Source: Streptomyces sp. NBC_00690 | GTDB taxonomy: Bacteria > Actinomycetota > Actinomycetes > Streptomycetales > Streptomycetaceae | Length of the DNA stretch: 64,000 nt | Direction: 5' to 3' | Assembly: GCF_036226685.1 (NCBI RefSeq) | Contig: NZ_CP109009.1 | Coordinates: 2,046,001 to 2,110,000, forward strand | The notes under the pieces: model-generated | Databases searched by the model: none | What the model saw: only the letters and a program-made list of their open reading frames with translations | What the model was told of the DNA's origin: nothing | Shown: positions 43,219-51,020 of the stretch, one piece after another | Numbering within the stretch: position 1 is the stretch's first letter | How the letters are laid out: the number at the start of each line of letters is the position of its first letter | Made by a program: the position numbers and the translations under genes

Positions 43219-44304
43219 CTACTGGCGGATGGACCAGCCCCGCTCCCGCAGGGCTGCGGTCAGGATCGTCGCCGCCGCCGGTTCCACCATCAGTTGCACC
43301 AGACCGGCCTGCTGCCCGGTGGCGTGTTCGATGCGGACGTCTTCGATGTTGACCCCGGCCCGGCCCGCGTCGGCGAAGATCCGCGCCAGCTCGCCCGGCT
43401 GGTCGCCGATGAGCACCGCGACGACCTCGTACGAGGCGGGGGCGGCACCGTGCTTGCCGGGTACGCGTGCCCGACCGTCGTTCCCCCGGCGCAGCACGTC
43501 CTCGATGCCCTCAATGCCGTCCTTGCGTCGCGACTCGTCGGCGGACTCCAGCGCCCGTAGCGCCTTCACCGTCTCGTCGAGGTCGGCCGCGACCCCGGAC
43601 AGCACGTCGGCCACCGGGCCCGGGTTGGCGGAGAGGATGTCGACCCACATCCGCGGGTCGGACGCGGCGATGCGGGTCACATCGCGGATCCCCTGGCCGC
43701 ACAGGCGAACGGCGGTCTCGTCGGCCTCGCGCAGCCGGGCGGCGACCATGGAGGAGATCAGTTGGGGTGTGTGCGAGACGAGGGCCACGGCGCGGTCGTG
43801 GGCGTCTGCGTCCATGACCACGGGGACGGCCCGGCAGAGCGCCACGAGTTCGAGGGCGAGGTTGAGGACCTCGGTGTCCGTCCTCGGGGTGGGCGTGAGC
43901 ACCCAGGGGCGCCCCTCGAACAGATCGGCCGTCGCCGCGAGGGGGCCGGATCGCTCCTTGCCGGACATGGGGTGCGTACCGATGTAGCCGGAGAGGTCGA
44001 GGCCGAGGGCTTCCAGCTCGCGGCGCGGCCCGCCCTTGACGCTGGCCACATCCAGGTAGCCGCGGGCGGTGTCGGTCCGTATGGCGGCGGCCAGCGTGGT
44101 GGCGGTGTGTGCCGGTGGTACGGCGACGATCGCGAGGTCGACCGTCGCCTCGGGCGGTTCGTCGGTGCCCGCGCCGAGAGCGGCTGCGGTCCGGGCTCGT
44201 TCTTCGTCGTGGTCGGTGAGGTGGACGATCACCCCGCGGCTGGCCAGGGCCAGCGCCACGGAGGTGCCGATCAGTCCGGTGCCGATCACCAGGGCGGTTC
44301 TCAC
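43219..44304 (-). CDS. tyrA: Prephenate dehydrogenase with ACT domain
   Basis: A 361-residue enzyme of tyrosine synthesis that oxidatively decarboxylates prephenate. The Rossmann fold starts VIGTGLIGTSVALALASRG, the catalytic histidine region reads GTHPMSGKERSG, and the helical domain has LVSHTPQLISSMVAARL with the conserved histidine. A C-terminal ACT domain (VLIGDQPGELARIFADAGRA, then GVNIEDVRIEHATG) indicates allosteric control, usually by tyrosine. The GTG start overlaps the aroH stop (GTGA), so it is coupled to the enzyme that supplies its substrate. Arogenate may also be accepted. Confidence 0.95.
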   Translation of the reverse strand: MRTALVIGTGLIGTSVALALASRGVIVHLTDHDEERARTAAALGAGTDEPPEATVDLAIVAVPPAHTATTLAAAIRTDTARGYLDVASVKGGPRRELEALGLDLSGYIGTHPMSGKERSGPLAATADLFEGRPWVLTPTPRTDTEVLNLALELVALCRAVPVVMDADAHDRAVALVSHTPQLISSMVAARLREADETAVRLCGQGIRDVTRIAASDPRMWVDILSANPGPVADVLSGVAADLDETVKALRALESADESRRKDGIEGIEDVLRRGNDGRARVPGKHGAAPASYEVVAVLIGDQPGELARIFADAGRAGVNIEDVRIEHATGQQAGLVQLMVEPAAATILTAALRERGWSIRQ

Positions 44305-44663
44305 TGGGCGATGTCCTTGCGCAGGGAGGAGGTGGCGCCGAGGTACACATGGTTGACCTCGGCGCGGTCCAGGTCCGACTCGATGTGCGCCAGCACCCGT
44401 ACGACTCGGGGCATCGCACCGTCGACGTCGATCTCCTGGGCACAGATCAGGGGTACGTCCACGATGCCCAGGCCGCGGGCCGCGGCGGCCGGAAAGTCGC
44501 TGTGGAGATCGGGGGTGGCGGTGAACCAGACGCTGATCAGATCGTCGGCCACCAACGCATTCCGCTCCAGTATGGCGGTGAGCAGCTCACTGACCTGCTC
44601 GTTCATGTGTCCGGCGTCGTCCCGCTCCAGCTGGACGGCTCCACGGACCGCTCGTACCGCCAC
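44301..44663 (-). CDS. aroH: Chorismate mutase, AroH type
   Basis: A 120-residue monofunctional chorismate mutase of the Bacillus AroH trimeric type, which converts chorismate to prephenate. Signatures are VRAVRGAVQLERDD with the active-site arginine, ELLTAILERNALVADDLIS, VWFTATPDLHSDFPAAAAR, and the C-terminal VRVLAHIESDL with NHVYLGAT. Its GTG at 44663 has AGGGAG a few bases upstream; the frame continues upstream but is not plausible. It is first in the string and translationally coupled to tyrA, which uses its product. Confidence 0.94.
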   Translation of the reverse strand: MAVRAVRGAVQLERDDAGHMNEQVSELLTAILERNALVADDLISVWFTATPDLHSDFPAAAARGLGIVDVPLICAQEIDVDGAMPRVVRVLAHIESDLDRAEVNHVYLGATSSLRKDIAQ

Positions 44664-45087
44664 ATCATCTCCCTTGGCTCCACCGCCGGTGCGGCAGCTC
44701 CCTCCAGGGTAGTCAGCCGGCCGGTGGGACGCCGCGGCGACCGTCTCGCGAGACGGCGTCGACAGCCGGCAGGGGGCTGGGCGTCGCATGGGGATGACGC
44801 ATGGGGGTGGAGTGGTGGCCGGTGTGATCGGTATGTCGATAAGTGCGGTGGTGTGCCCCGGACCCGGGGTGAAGGTGGGCTGGTGACTTGTCGGCAAGGG
44901 CATGGGCCGATGAAACGAGAAGTCTCCTCGGCCGTGCGCGGTCGCCGCTGGAGCACCCACGCCGTCAACCGCGCCTCCTGCGCATCACCCCGTCGAGTGC
45001 CGGCGCGGCTGTGCGGCGCGCTTCTCCCGGGACCGTCCGGGCGCGAAGATGCAGGAGGGCGCTGGTTGACGGCCGAGGAGGCACACG
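44664..45087. other. Divergent region between aroH and the Rieske gene
   Basis: 424 bases with no supported gene. It holds the 16-bp palindrome at 44741-44756 and promoters for both directions. Frames crossing it lack Shine-Dalgarno sites. Confidence 0.4.
44741..44756. promoter_or_regulatory. Perfect 16-bp palindrome upstream of aroH
   Basis: CCGTCTCGCGAGACGG is an uninterrupted 16-bp palindrome 78 bases before the aroH start. With no loop it looks more like a protein-binding site than a terminator. The binding protein is unknown. Confidence 0.4.
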
Positions 45088-45537
45088 ATGACGACAAGGC
45101 GACATGTGGTGCTGGCAGCCGGCGCGACGGCACTGACCACGGGCTGCGGGGGCGATGATTCCCCCGCCCCTTCCGGCACCGCTCAGCGCAGCTCCACCTC
45201 TCAGCCGTCCCACGAGCCGACCGGGACGTCGACGCGGACCGGTGACGGGCAGGAGTTGGCCGGGACGTCTCAGATCCCGGTGGGCGGCGGCAAGGTCTTC
45301 CCCGGCCCCAAGGTGGTCGTGACACAGCCGACGGCGGGCGAGTTCAAAGCGTTCTCCGCCGTCTGCACCCATCAAGGGTGCCTTGTCGACAAAGTTGCCG
45401 ACGGCACAATCGACTGCCCCTGCCACGGCAGTCGGTTCCGGGTGGCCGACGGATCGGTGGCCCGGGGCCCGGCGACCCGTCCGCTACCACCCGAGCAGAT
45501 CACGGTCACCCAGGACACGATCCTGCTGGCCCGGTGA
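45088..45537 (+). CDS. Exported Rieske [2Fe-2S] protein, probable lipoprotein
   Basis: A 149-residue Rieske protein. A short N-terminal export signal with [19 protein letters not shown] has a twin-arginine start and a lipobox-like cysteine (residue 20), so it is likely Tat-exported and lipidated. A Ser/Thr/Pro-rich linker follows. The cluster ligands are complete: CTHQGC (Cys-x-His) and CPCHGSRF (Cys-x2-His), the arrangement of C-terminal Rieske domains; the distal GPATRPLP loop is also typical. No partner oxygenase or cytochrome is nearby. It may pass electrons at the outer membrane face, but the role is not known. Confidence 0.9.
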   Translation: MTTRRHVVLAAGATALTTGCGGDDSPAPSGTAQRSSTSQPSHEPTGTSTRTGDGQELAGTSQIPVGGGKVFPGPKVVVTQPTAGEFKAFSAVCTHQGCLVDKVADGTIDCPCHGSRFRVADGSVARGPATRPLPPEQITVTQDTILLAR

Positions 45538-45657
45538 GCCGGAGCGAGCCCCGACCCGCTAAGACCTCCTTCAGGACCCGGCGCTTCGGACGATAGCTGC
45601 GCACAGGGGCCGCACCACTTCGGTGACCTGCATGAAGGGGCCCGTAACCTTGGGGCC

Positions 45658-46362
45658 ATGACCCCTGAGGACCTGGTGCGCAACCACACCATCTACTCCT
45701 GTGTGATGGGGTCGCGGGCCTTCGGTCTGGCCACCGAGGACAGTGACACCGACCGCCGCGGCATCTTCCTCGCACCCACCCCGCTCTACTGGCGGCTGGT
45801 CAAGCCGCCCACCCATGTGGAGGGTCCCGCGGACGAGCAGTTCTCCTGGGAGTTGGAGCGGTTCTGTGAATTGGCCCTGCGCGCCAATCCCAACATCCTG
45901 GAGTGCCTCCACTCCCCCCTCGTCGAGCACATCGACGACACGGGCCGGGAGTTGCTCTCGCTGCGGGGCGCGTTCCTGTCCCGGGAGGTCCAGCGCACCT
46001 TCGTGCGCTACGCCCAGGGACAGTACGGAAAGCTGGCCGCCGGTGTGCGTCTGAGCGGCGCCCCGCGCTGGAAGCCCGCAATGCATCTGGTGCGGTTGCT
46101 GATGTGCTGTCGGCAGTTGCTGCGCACGGGGGAACTCGTCCTCGACGTCGGCGACGAGCGGGGCTGGCTCCTCGCCGTCCGTCGCGGTGAGGTGTCCTGG
46201 TCCGAACTGGAAGCCAGGATGGCCCGGATCAGCGAGGAAGTGGCCGCCGCCGGGACGGCCACTGCACTCCCTGCGGGGCCGGACCTGGCCCGGGTCGAGG
46301 ACTTCCTGATCCGCGTCCGCCGCAGGTCAGCGCTCCAGTCTGACCCGTACGACCAGCTCTGA
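45658..46362 (+). CDS. Nucleotidyltransferase-superfamily protein (COG3541 type), first copy
   Basis: A 234-residue polymerase-beta-type nucleotidyltransferase. The active-site pattern GSRAFGLATEDSDTDRRG shows the G-S motif and Asp30/Asp32 metal ligands. The helical C-terminal half contains NPNILECLHSPL and KAGQYG-like KLAAGVRLSGAPRWKPAMHL, as in YcgL/COG3541 proteins, which are predicted to transfer nucleotides to an unknown acceptor. Its ATG follows GGGGCC without a strong Shine-Dalgarno site. The last 36 bases overlap the convergent paralogue at the end of the NAD operon. The pair are diverged relatives, and their function in NAD or ADP-ribose chemistry is inferred from context. Confidence 0.82.
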   Translation: MTPEDLVRNHTIYSCVMGSRAFGLATEDSDTDRRGIFLAPTPLYWRLVKPPTHVEGPADEQFSWELERFCELALRANPNILECLHSPLVEHIDDTGRELLSLRGAFLSREVQRTFVRYAQGQYGKLAAGVRLSGAPRWKPAMHLVRLLMCCRQLLRTGELVLDVGDERGWLLAVRRGEVSWSELEARMARISEEVAAAGTATALPAGPDLARVEDFLIRVRRRSALQSDPYDQL

Positions 46363-47079
46363 GAGGGCGCGGCGGGCCAGCGGTTCACCGGGCAGCGCTG
46401 AATCCCGCTGGGCCTGCTCCAGAACGTCGTGCAACTTCTCCACGTCGTCGTGGACCGCGGCCACGTCCAGTCCGATCGCCGGAGCGTGCTCCGCAGCCGC
46501 CTTGGCCGCTATCAACTCCGGCAGGTACGACGGTGCGTCGATCGCCTCGATCAGGGTGGGCAGATGGGCCTGCACGGTCCCGCTGCGCATCAGATGGATG
46601 CCGGTCAGCAGGGCGCGGAAGGTGTAGAGCAGCGGTTTCAGTTCGCCGCTCTTGTCGAACAACCGCCACTGCGTACCGGCGAAGCCCTGGTAGTGGTGTG
46701 CGTGGTGGAAGGTGAGGACGTCCGGTGCGAGCGCGATCATCTCCGCATGGACATCGGTGGTGTGGACGACGAGCGGGGACAGCAACTGCTCCAGCACATA
46801 GCCGTTGCGCCGAAGCATTAGGCGGACGAACTTCCGTAGGTCGTGCGAGACCAGGTCGAGTTCGACGCCGTCTTGGTCCCACATCCTGGACCGGGTCTCC
46901 GTCGGTTCGTCGAGACCGAGCAGTTCGGCCGCCGGCAGCAGATGGGCACCGCGCAGATCCACGTCCGAGTCCCGGGACGGGAATCCGTACAGATGCGCCC
47001 CGGAGACGGTGGCGAAGAGCAGACGGTCGGGTTGCTCGGCTACGACGGTCGTGAGATCCACCGCCAAGGGTTCGTTCAT
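46327..47079 (-). CDS. Nucleotidyltransferase-superfamily protein (COG3541 type), second copy
   Basis: A 250-residue relative of the convergent protein. The catalytic pattern reads VSGAHLYGFPSRDSDVDLRG with Asp39 and Asp41; the family segment NGYVLEQLLSPLVVH corresponds to NPNILECLHSPLVEH of the other copy. The C-terminal helices include YQGFAGTQWRLFDKSGELKP. It begins 3 bases after the ADP-ribosylglycohydrolase stop and is the last gene of the pnuC-nadR operon. Its acceptor is unknown; nucleotidylation of a metabolite, protein or RNA is possible. Its 3' end overlaps the convergent gene. Confidence 0.83.
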   Translation of the reverse strand: MNEPLAVDLTTVVAEQPDRLLFATVSGAHLYGFPSRDSDVDLRGAHLLPAAELLGLDEPTETRSRMWDQDGVELDLVSHDLRKFVRLMLRRNGYVLEQLLSPLVVHTTDVHAEMIALAPDVLTFHHAHHYQGFAGTQWRLFDKSGELKPLLYTFRALLTGIHLMRSGTVQAHLPTLIEAIDAPSYLPELIAAKAAAEHAPAIGLDVAAVHDDVEKLHDVLEQAQRDSALPGEPLARRALSELVVRVRLER

Positions 47080-47082
47080 GGA

Positions 47083-48120
47083 TCAAGCATCCCAGAGCGC
47101 CCCCAGCGAGAGCAGTTCGTTGCGGTACTCGATCCGGTCCGACCACGCACCGGGCCACGCGCCCGCACCCAGGTGCGCCCCCGCCAGGGCCCCGGCCAAT
47201 GCGGCGATGGAGTCCGAGTCACCGCGCGTACAAGCCGCCCGTCGCAGCGCCAGCACGGGTTCGTCGGGAAAGAGCAGGAAGCACTGGAGTGCGGTGGCCA
47301 GGGCCTCTTCGGCGATCCAACCGTCTCCCGTGGTCAGACAGGGATCGGTCTCGGGGCTCGGCTCGCGCAGTGCCGCGGTGACCCGGTCGAGCGCCTGGAG
47401 GCAGTCGTCCCAGCCGCGGGCGATGAACTCCTCGGGTGTGGCGTCCCCCGCACGCGTCCACAGCCGACCGAGCCACTGCTCGTGGTAACTGGTCCGGTTC
47501 TGGTACGCGTAGGACCGCAGGGTGCCGACCAGTCCCATCGGTTCCGCGCCGCGCGCCAGCAGGAAGACGGCACGGGCCGTCAGATCGCTCGCAGCAAGCG
47601 CGGTGGGGTGCCCATGGGTGAGCGCCGCCTGCAACTGGGCCGCTCCCGCGCGCTGCGTTTCGCTGAGCCCGGGGACGAGACCGACCGGCGCGACCCGCAT
47701 GTTGGCGCCGCAGCCCTTGGACTCGATACGGCTCGCCTCGGTCCAGTGGATGCGCTCGCTATCGAGAAGTCGACAGGCGCTCAGACATGTGTTGCCCGGG
47801 GCCCGGTTGTTGTCGGGCGAGTGGTACCAGACGAGGAACTCCTCGCGCAGCGGCTGGGTGAGCCGAAAGGCGTCGAGCGGCCCGCGGTCCGTCGCGGTGC
47901 GGACGGCACGCCCCACGGCCAGGGTCATCTGGGTGTCATCGCTGACGACGGCGGGGGTGATCAGCTCCATCTCCCGCCAGGGCCCGCACTTCGCGAGTAT
48001 CTGCGGCACATCGTTGAACTCGGTGGGGAACCCCAGGGCGTCCCCGAGCGCGAGACCGAGCAGTGCGCCGGTGGCGGCCTGCTTGGTGACGGTCCTGGAG
48101 GTCGTGTCGAGCGTGGTCAT
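47083..48120 (-). CDS. ADP-ribosylglycohydrolase (DraG-like)
   Basis: A 345-residue ADP-ribosylglycohydrolase, which removes ADP-ribose from proteins or small molecules. The metal-site motifs are in place: GALLGLALGDALGFPTEF near the start, PAVVSDDTQMTLAVGRAV (SDDT), and the C-terminal RRAACTRGDSDSIAALAGAL (GDSDS). The ATG at 48120 lies 2 bases after the stop of the upstream Nudix gene, so they are co-translated. Its placement next to an ADP-ribose-type Nudix protein suggests it frees ADP-ribose for recycling, or reverses an ADP-ribosylation. The long frame upstream is a shadow of the Nudix gene. Confidence 0.92.
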   Translation of the reverse strand: MTTLDTTSRTVTKQAATGALLGLALGDALGFPTEFNDVPQILAKCGPWREMELITPAVVSDDTQMTLAVGRAVRTATDRGPLDAFRLTQPLREEFLVWYHSPDNNRAPGNTCLSACRLLDSERIHWTEASRIESKGCGANMRVAPVGLVPGLSETQRAGAAQLQAALTHGHPTALAASDLTARAVFLLARGAEPMGLVGTLRSYAYQNRTSYHEQWLGRLWTRAGDATPEEFIARGWDDCLQALDRVTAALREPSPETDPCLTTGDGWIAEEALATALQCFLLFPDEPVLALRRAACTRGDSDSIAALAGALAGAHLGAGAWPGAWSDRIEYRNELLSLGALWDA

Positions 48121-48122
48121 GG

Positions 48123-48905
48123 CTAGGGTCCTTCCGGTCGCATCAAGGGAGGGTGCAGGACGGTTGCCGTACCCGCCCGGTAGAGCGCGGCGGGCTTCCC
48201 CCGGCCGCCGGTGCGTCGCGGCGGACCGTCGACGGCTTCCACGAAGCCCGGAGTGGCGAGGACCTTGCGCCGGAAGTTGGGACGGTCGAGTTCGACGCCC
48301 CAGACGGTCTCGTACACCTGCTGGAGCTCGCCGAGCGTGAAGTACTCGGGACAGAAGCTGGTGGCGAGACAGGTGTACTCCAGCTTGGCGCCGACCCTCT
48401 CGTAGGCGTCGGCGAGGATCCGGCCGTGGTCGAAGGCGAGGGGACGCCTCACTTCGTACGGGGTCCACCGGGCGGCGACGGCGTCACCGCCACCGCGGGG
48501 TTCGGGCAGATCGGGCAACAGCGCGGTGTACGCGACGGAGACGACGCGCATCCGCGGATCGCGGTCCGGTTCGCTGTAGGTGCGCAGTTGTTCCAGATGG
48601 AGGTGGTCGACGGCGGGGGCGGACAGCCCGGTCTCCTCGGCGAGTTCACGGCGGGCCGCGGTCCCGGCCGATTCGTCGGGGTGCACGAACCCCCCGGGGA
48701 GCGCCCAGCCCCCGCGGTACGGGTCCTCGCCGCGTTGGACGAGCAGTACGTGTAACTGCTGGTCCCGGACCGTGAAGACCGCCAGATCGACGGTGACGGC
48801 GAAGGGCGGAAAGGCGTGCGGATCGTACGCGGACGGGGTGGGGGCGGGCCCCGAACCGCTCCCCCACGCTGACCCCCCGTTGCTCCCGCCCTGCCGGTCC
48901 GCCAT
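48123..48905 (-). CDS. Nudix hydrolase with C-terminal winged helix, NrtR-like
   Basis: A 260-residue protein with the architecture of NrtR, the Nudix-related repressor of NAD genes: an N-terminal Nudix domain (to about residue 165) and a C-terminal winged helix (EYFTLGELQQVYETVWGVEL, then RPNFRRKVLATPGFVEAV). The Nudix box is complete (Gly72, Glu78, Arg86-Glu87, Glu90-Glu91, Gly93), so it may also hydrolyse ADP-ribose; in NrtR the domain senses ADP-ribose. A 30-residue Gly/Ser-rich N-terminus precedes the fold. Its ATG overlaps the nadR stop (TGATG). It probably regulates this operon through the palindrome at the pnuC start. That is inference. Confidence 0.88.
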   Translation of the reverse strand: MADRQGGSNGGSAWGSGSGPAPTPSAYDPHAFPPFAVTVDLAVFTVRDQQLHVLLVQRGEDPYRGGWALPGGFVHPDESAGTAARRELAEETGLSAPAVDHLHLEQLRTYSEPDRDPRMRVVSVAYTALLPDLPEPRGGGDAVAARWTPYEVRRPLAFDHGRILADAYERVGAKLEYTCLATSFCPEYFTLGELQQVYETVWGVELDRPNFRRKVLATPGFVEAVDGPPRRTGGRGKPAALYRAGTATVLHPPLMRPEGP

Positions 48906-50026
48906 CAGCCGCGCTCCGTGAGCGGGGAGGCGGTCGTCGTCCCGGTGCGGTCCGGGAGCGGGTCGGCGAAGTTCCACCCCTCGTCGAGGAGTGCGTCGAC
49001 GGCGGCCACCGCGGTCGCCAGACGTCGGGGGTGCGGCCCGGTCAGACGCACCGTTCGCCGTCCGGTGCGTCTCAGTTCGGCGTCGAACCGATCGGTCATC
49101 CAGGGCCGCAGTTCCTCACCGTCCCTGAGTCCGTCGTCCTCGAAGGGGACCCCTTCGTGGTCGGTGAGGAACCACAGGTGCTGGCGGCCGGCGGCGGCGA
49201 TCCGCGCCACCTCCTCATGAGTGCCGCCGAGGTAGCGCTCGTGCCAGATGGTGGTGGCGAAGGCGTCGGTGTCGCAGAACACCACGGGCGATCCCGCGCG
49301 GGCGGCCTGCTCCTCCTGCTCCTGCTGCCGTCGGGCGATGAGGGGGAAGTCATCGCTGGTGAAGGACACTTCGCTCCAGTGGGCACCGGGGCGTCGTTCG
49401 CGCAGCCTGGCCAGCTTGGCTTCGCTGAACGCCCTGCCGTACTCCGGAACGTAACGGGTCCGGGCCCAGATCCCACCGCGCTCGCGGTAGTGGTCGGCCA
49501 GTGCCCTGGCCAGGGTCGTGGTGCCGGTGGACTCGGCGCCCAGCACCACCACGCGCCGGGCGAGGGCCGCACGGACGGGTGCCCGTAGGAAGTCCCAGTG
49601 GGCGATGGGGTCCTGGCGGACGGCCGTGCCGGAGACGGGGAACAGGGAGCGTTCGGCGTCGACGCACACGGACTCGGCGCCGAAGCGCCGGCCCAGTTCC
49701 GTTCCATACGCCTCCGAGGTGAAGACCGCATCGACCGGTTCGGGGACGGCCGCGCGGAAGATCTCCATGTGCGCGTCCCAGATCGCCGGGTCATCGAGGT
49801 CCATGGGGACGTCGTCGACGGCGCCCACGACGCGTACTCCCGGGGAGTTGTGGACCTCACGCATCCACGCCACCCGGTCGGCGAGGGGGATCGACTCGAC
49901 CGATGCGGCGCACACGAGGACCGTGAGTCGCTCACAGCGGTCGGCGGCGGTCGTGACCAGGTGGTGGTGTCCGGCGTGCGGTGGATAGAACTTGCCGAGG
50001 ACGAGTCCGTGCCGATGACTCTTCAT
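48905..50026 (-). CDS. nadR: NadR-like NMN adenylyltransferase / nicotinamide riboside kinase
   Basis: A 373-residue two-domain enzyme of NAD salvage. The N-terminal nucleotidyltransferase has GKFYPPHAGH (H-x-G-H, residues 17-20) and SGTAVRQ near 132, the ATP-binding pair of NMN adenylyltransferases. The C-terminal half is a P-loop kinase-like domain for nicotinamide riboside, with YVPEYGR, VVFCDTDAFATTIW and RHLWFLTDHEGVP-type strand; but its P-loop is GAESTGTTT (163-171), with Thr169 where lysine is expected. No N-terminal helix-turn-helix of the enteric repressor type is present. The ATG overlaps the pnuC stop (ATGA), coupling import of nicotinamide riboside to its use. Confidence 0.92.
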   Translation of the reverse strand: MKSHRHGLVLGKFYPPHAGHHHLVTTAADRCERLTVLVCAASVESIPLADRVAWMREVHNSPGVRVVGAVDDVPMDLDDPAIWDAHMEIFRAAVPEPVDAVFTSEAYGTELGRRFGAESVCVDAERSLFPVSGTAVRQDPIAHWDFLRAPVRAALARRVVVLGAESTGTTTLARALADHYRERGGIWARTRYVPEYGRAFSEAKLARLRERRPGAHWSEVSFTSDDFPLIARRQQEQEEQAARAGSPVVFCDTDAFATTIWHERYLGGTHEEVARIAAAGRQHLWFLTDHEGVPFEDDGLRDGEELRPWMTDRFDAELRRTGRRTVRLTGPHPRRLATAVAAVDALLDEGWNFADPLPDRTGTTTASPLTERG

Positions 50027-50682
50027 GAGCTCACCGCTGCGGGGCGCGAGTTGGCGGGTGCGAGCCCCCGCGACCAGTTGCGCAGTCCGATGACGCAGAG
50101 CGTCAGGAATCCGGCGTACAGCAGGGAGGTCAAGTACAACCCCTTGTGGGCGTAGAGCGGAATGTAGATGACGTCGGCCGCGATCCACAGCCACCACGAC
50201 TCCAGTCGCTTGCGGCACTGGCCGTAGGTCGCCATCAGGGAGAGCGCGGTGGTGCTCGCGTCCCAGAAGGGGACGGTGGAGTCCGTGGCGCGGTCGAGGA
50301 GGACGGTGATCGCGACGGTCCCGATCGCCCCCGCCGCGCCGAGCCAGATCCACTCGGTACGGCTGGTGCGCCGCACCGGAAGGCGGTCGGTGCCTGGTCC
50401 ACCCCCGTGGGTCCAGGTCCACCAGCCGTACGCGGCGAGGGTGATGAAGACGATCTGCAAACCGGCGTCGGCGTACAGGCCGGCCTGGGTGAACAGCAGG
50501 ATGAAGAAGACGTTGTTGGCGATGCCGATGGGCCAGTTGGCGATGTGCTGACGGGCGACGAGCCAGACGCAGAGCGCTCCACTGCCGAATCCGAGGACCT
50601 CGGTCCAGCTCACGGCGGTGTCGAGCAGCGTGAACAGCGGCTGCTGCAAGGGGTCCAGTATCTCCGCGAGACTCACGGCCAC
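50023..50682 (-). CDS. pnuC: Nicotinamide riboside transporter PnuC
   Basis: A 219-residue PnuC-type facilitator with about seven membrane helices (VLGFGSGALCVWLVARQHI; WPIGIANNVFFILLFTQAGL; LQIVFITLAAYGWWTW; LGAAGAIGTVAITVLL; LMATYGQCRKRLESWWLWIA; IYIPLYAHKGLYLTSLLY). The pattern NWPIGIANNVFF, GWWTWTHGG and ESWWLWIAADVIYIPLY is diagnostic. It lets nicotinamide riboside equilibrate across the membrane and depends on kinase trapping by NadR, its coupled neighbour. GTG start with AAGGAG five bases upstream; the operator-like palindrome overlaps this site. Related Pnu proteins carry thiamine or riboflavin, but the operon supports nicotinamide riboside. Confidence 0.93.
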   Translation of the reverse strand: MAVSLAEILDPLQQPLFTLLDTAVSWTEVLGFGSGALCVWLVARQHIANWPIGIANNVFFILLFTQAGLYADAGLQIVFITLAAYGWWTWTHGGGPGTDRLPVRRTSRTEWIWLGAAGAIGTVAITVLLDRATDSTVPFWDASTTALSLMATYGQCRKRLESWWLWIAADVIYIPLYAHKGLYLTSLLYAGFLTLCVIGLRNWSRGLAPANSRPAAVSS

Positions 50683-50685
50683 TCC

Positions 50686-50708
50686 TTAATAGTCACTCTG
50701 ACCATAAA
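50686..50708. promoter_or_regulatory. Candidate NrtR operator at the pnuC start
   Basis: A near-palindrome: TTAATAGTCA, 3-base spacer, TGACCATAAA (8 of 10 positions complementary), with GTCA-N3-TGAC at its core. It begins 4 bases upstream of the pnuC GTG and overlaps the Shine-Dalgarno site, ideal for repression. It is A/T-rich in an otherwise GC-rich region. The operon itself encodes an NrtR-like protein. Confidence 0.6.
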
Positions 50709-50808
50709 TGAGGGCGGGGCTCTGCACAAGGTATTTGCGGTGCTGCGGTCCGCCGCCCGGGGCGATGGACCGCAGGTACGCACGGTGCCGGGCCGCCCGG
50801 GAGCATGC

Positions 50809-50843
50809 GAAGAGCCCGCAGTCTCCATGACTGCGGGCTCTTC
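50809..50843 (-). terminator. Hairpin terminator downstream of rluB
   Basis: A perfect 15-bp inverted repeat (GAAGAGCCCGCAGTC / GACTGCGGGCTCTTC) with a 5-base loop, between the rluB stop and the pnuC start, both leftward. A partial second copy of one arm (GACTGCGGGCTCT) follows immediately to the right. It separates the scpA-scpB-rluB transcript from the NAD operon. Confidence 0.8.
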
Positions 50844-50968
50844 GACGACTGCGGGCTCTGGCGCCTGGGCTCCCGGCCCGGATGCCAACGGGCCCTGCTC
50901 GGCCGGCGGTCAGACACGGCCGAATCCCGGGCACGGCTCGATTTCGCGAGGCCGCATCTCAAGAGAGA

Positions 50969-51016
50969 CCGAATCCGAGGAGGGCCGAATCCGAGGAGGG
51001 CCGAGTCTGAGGGGGG
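50969..51016. repeat. Three tandem 16-bp repeats directly after rluB
   Basis: Two identical copies of CCGAATCCGAGGAGGG and a third, diverged copy (CCGAGTCTGAGGGGGG) end 4 bases before the rluB stop codon region. Together they form 48 bases of exact 16-base periodicity. Probably replication slippage in untranslated DNA. Confidence 0.7.
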
Positions 51017-51020
51017 CTGA

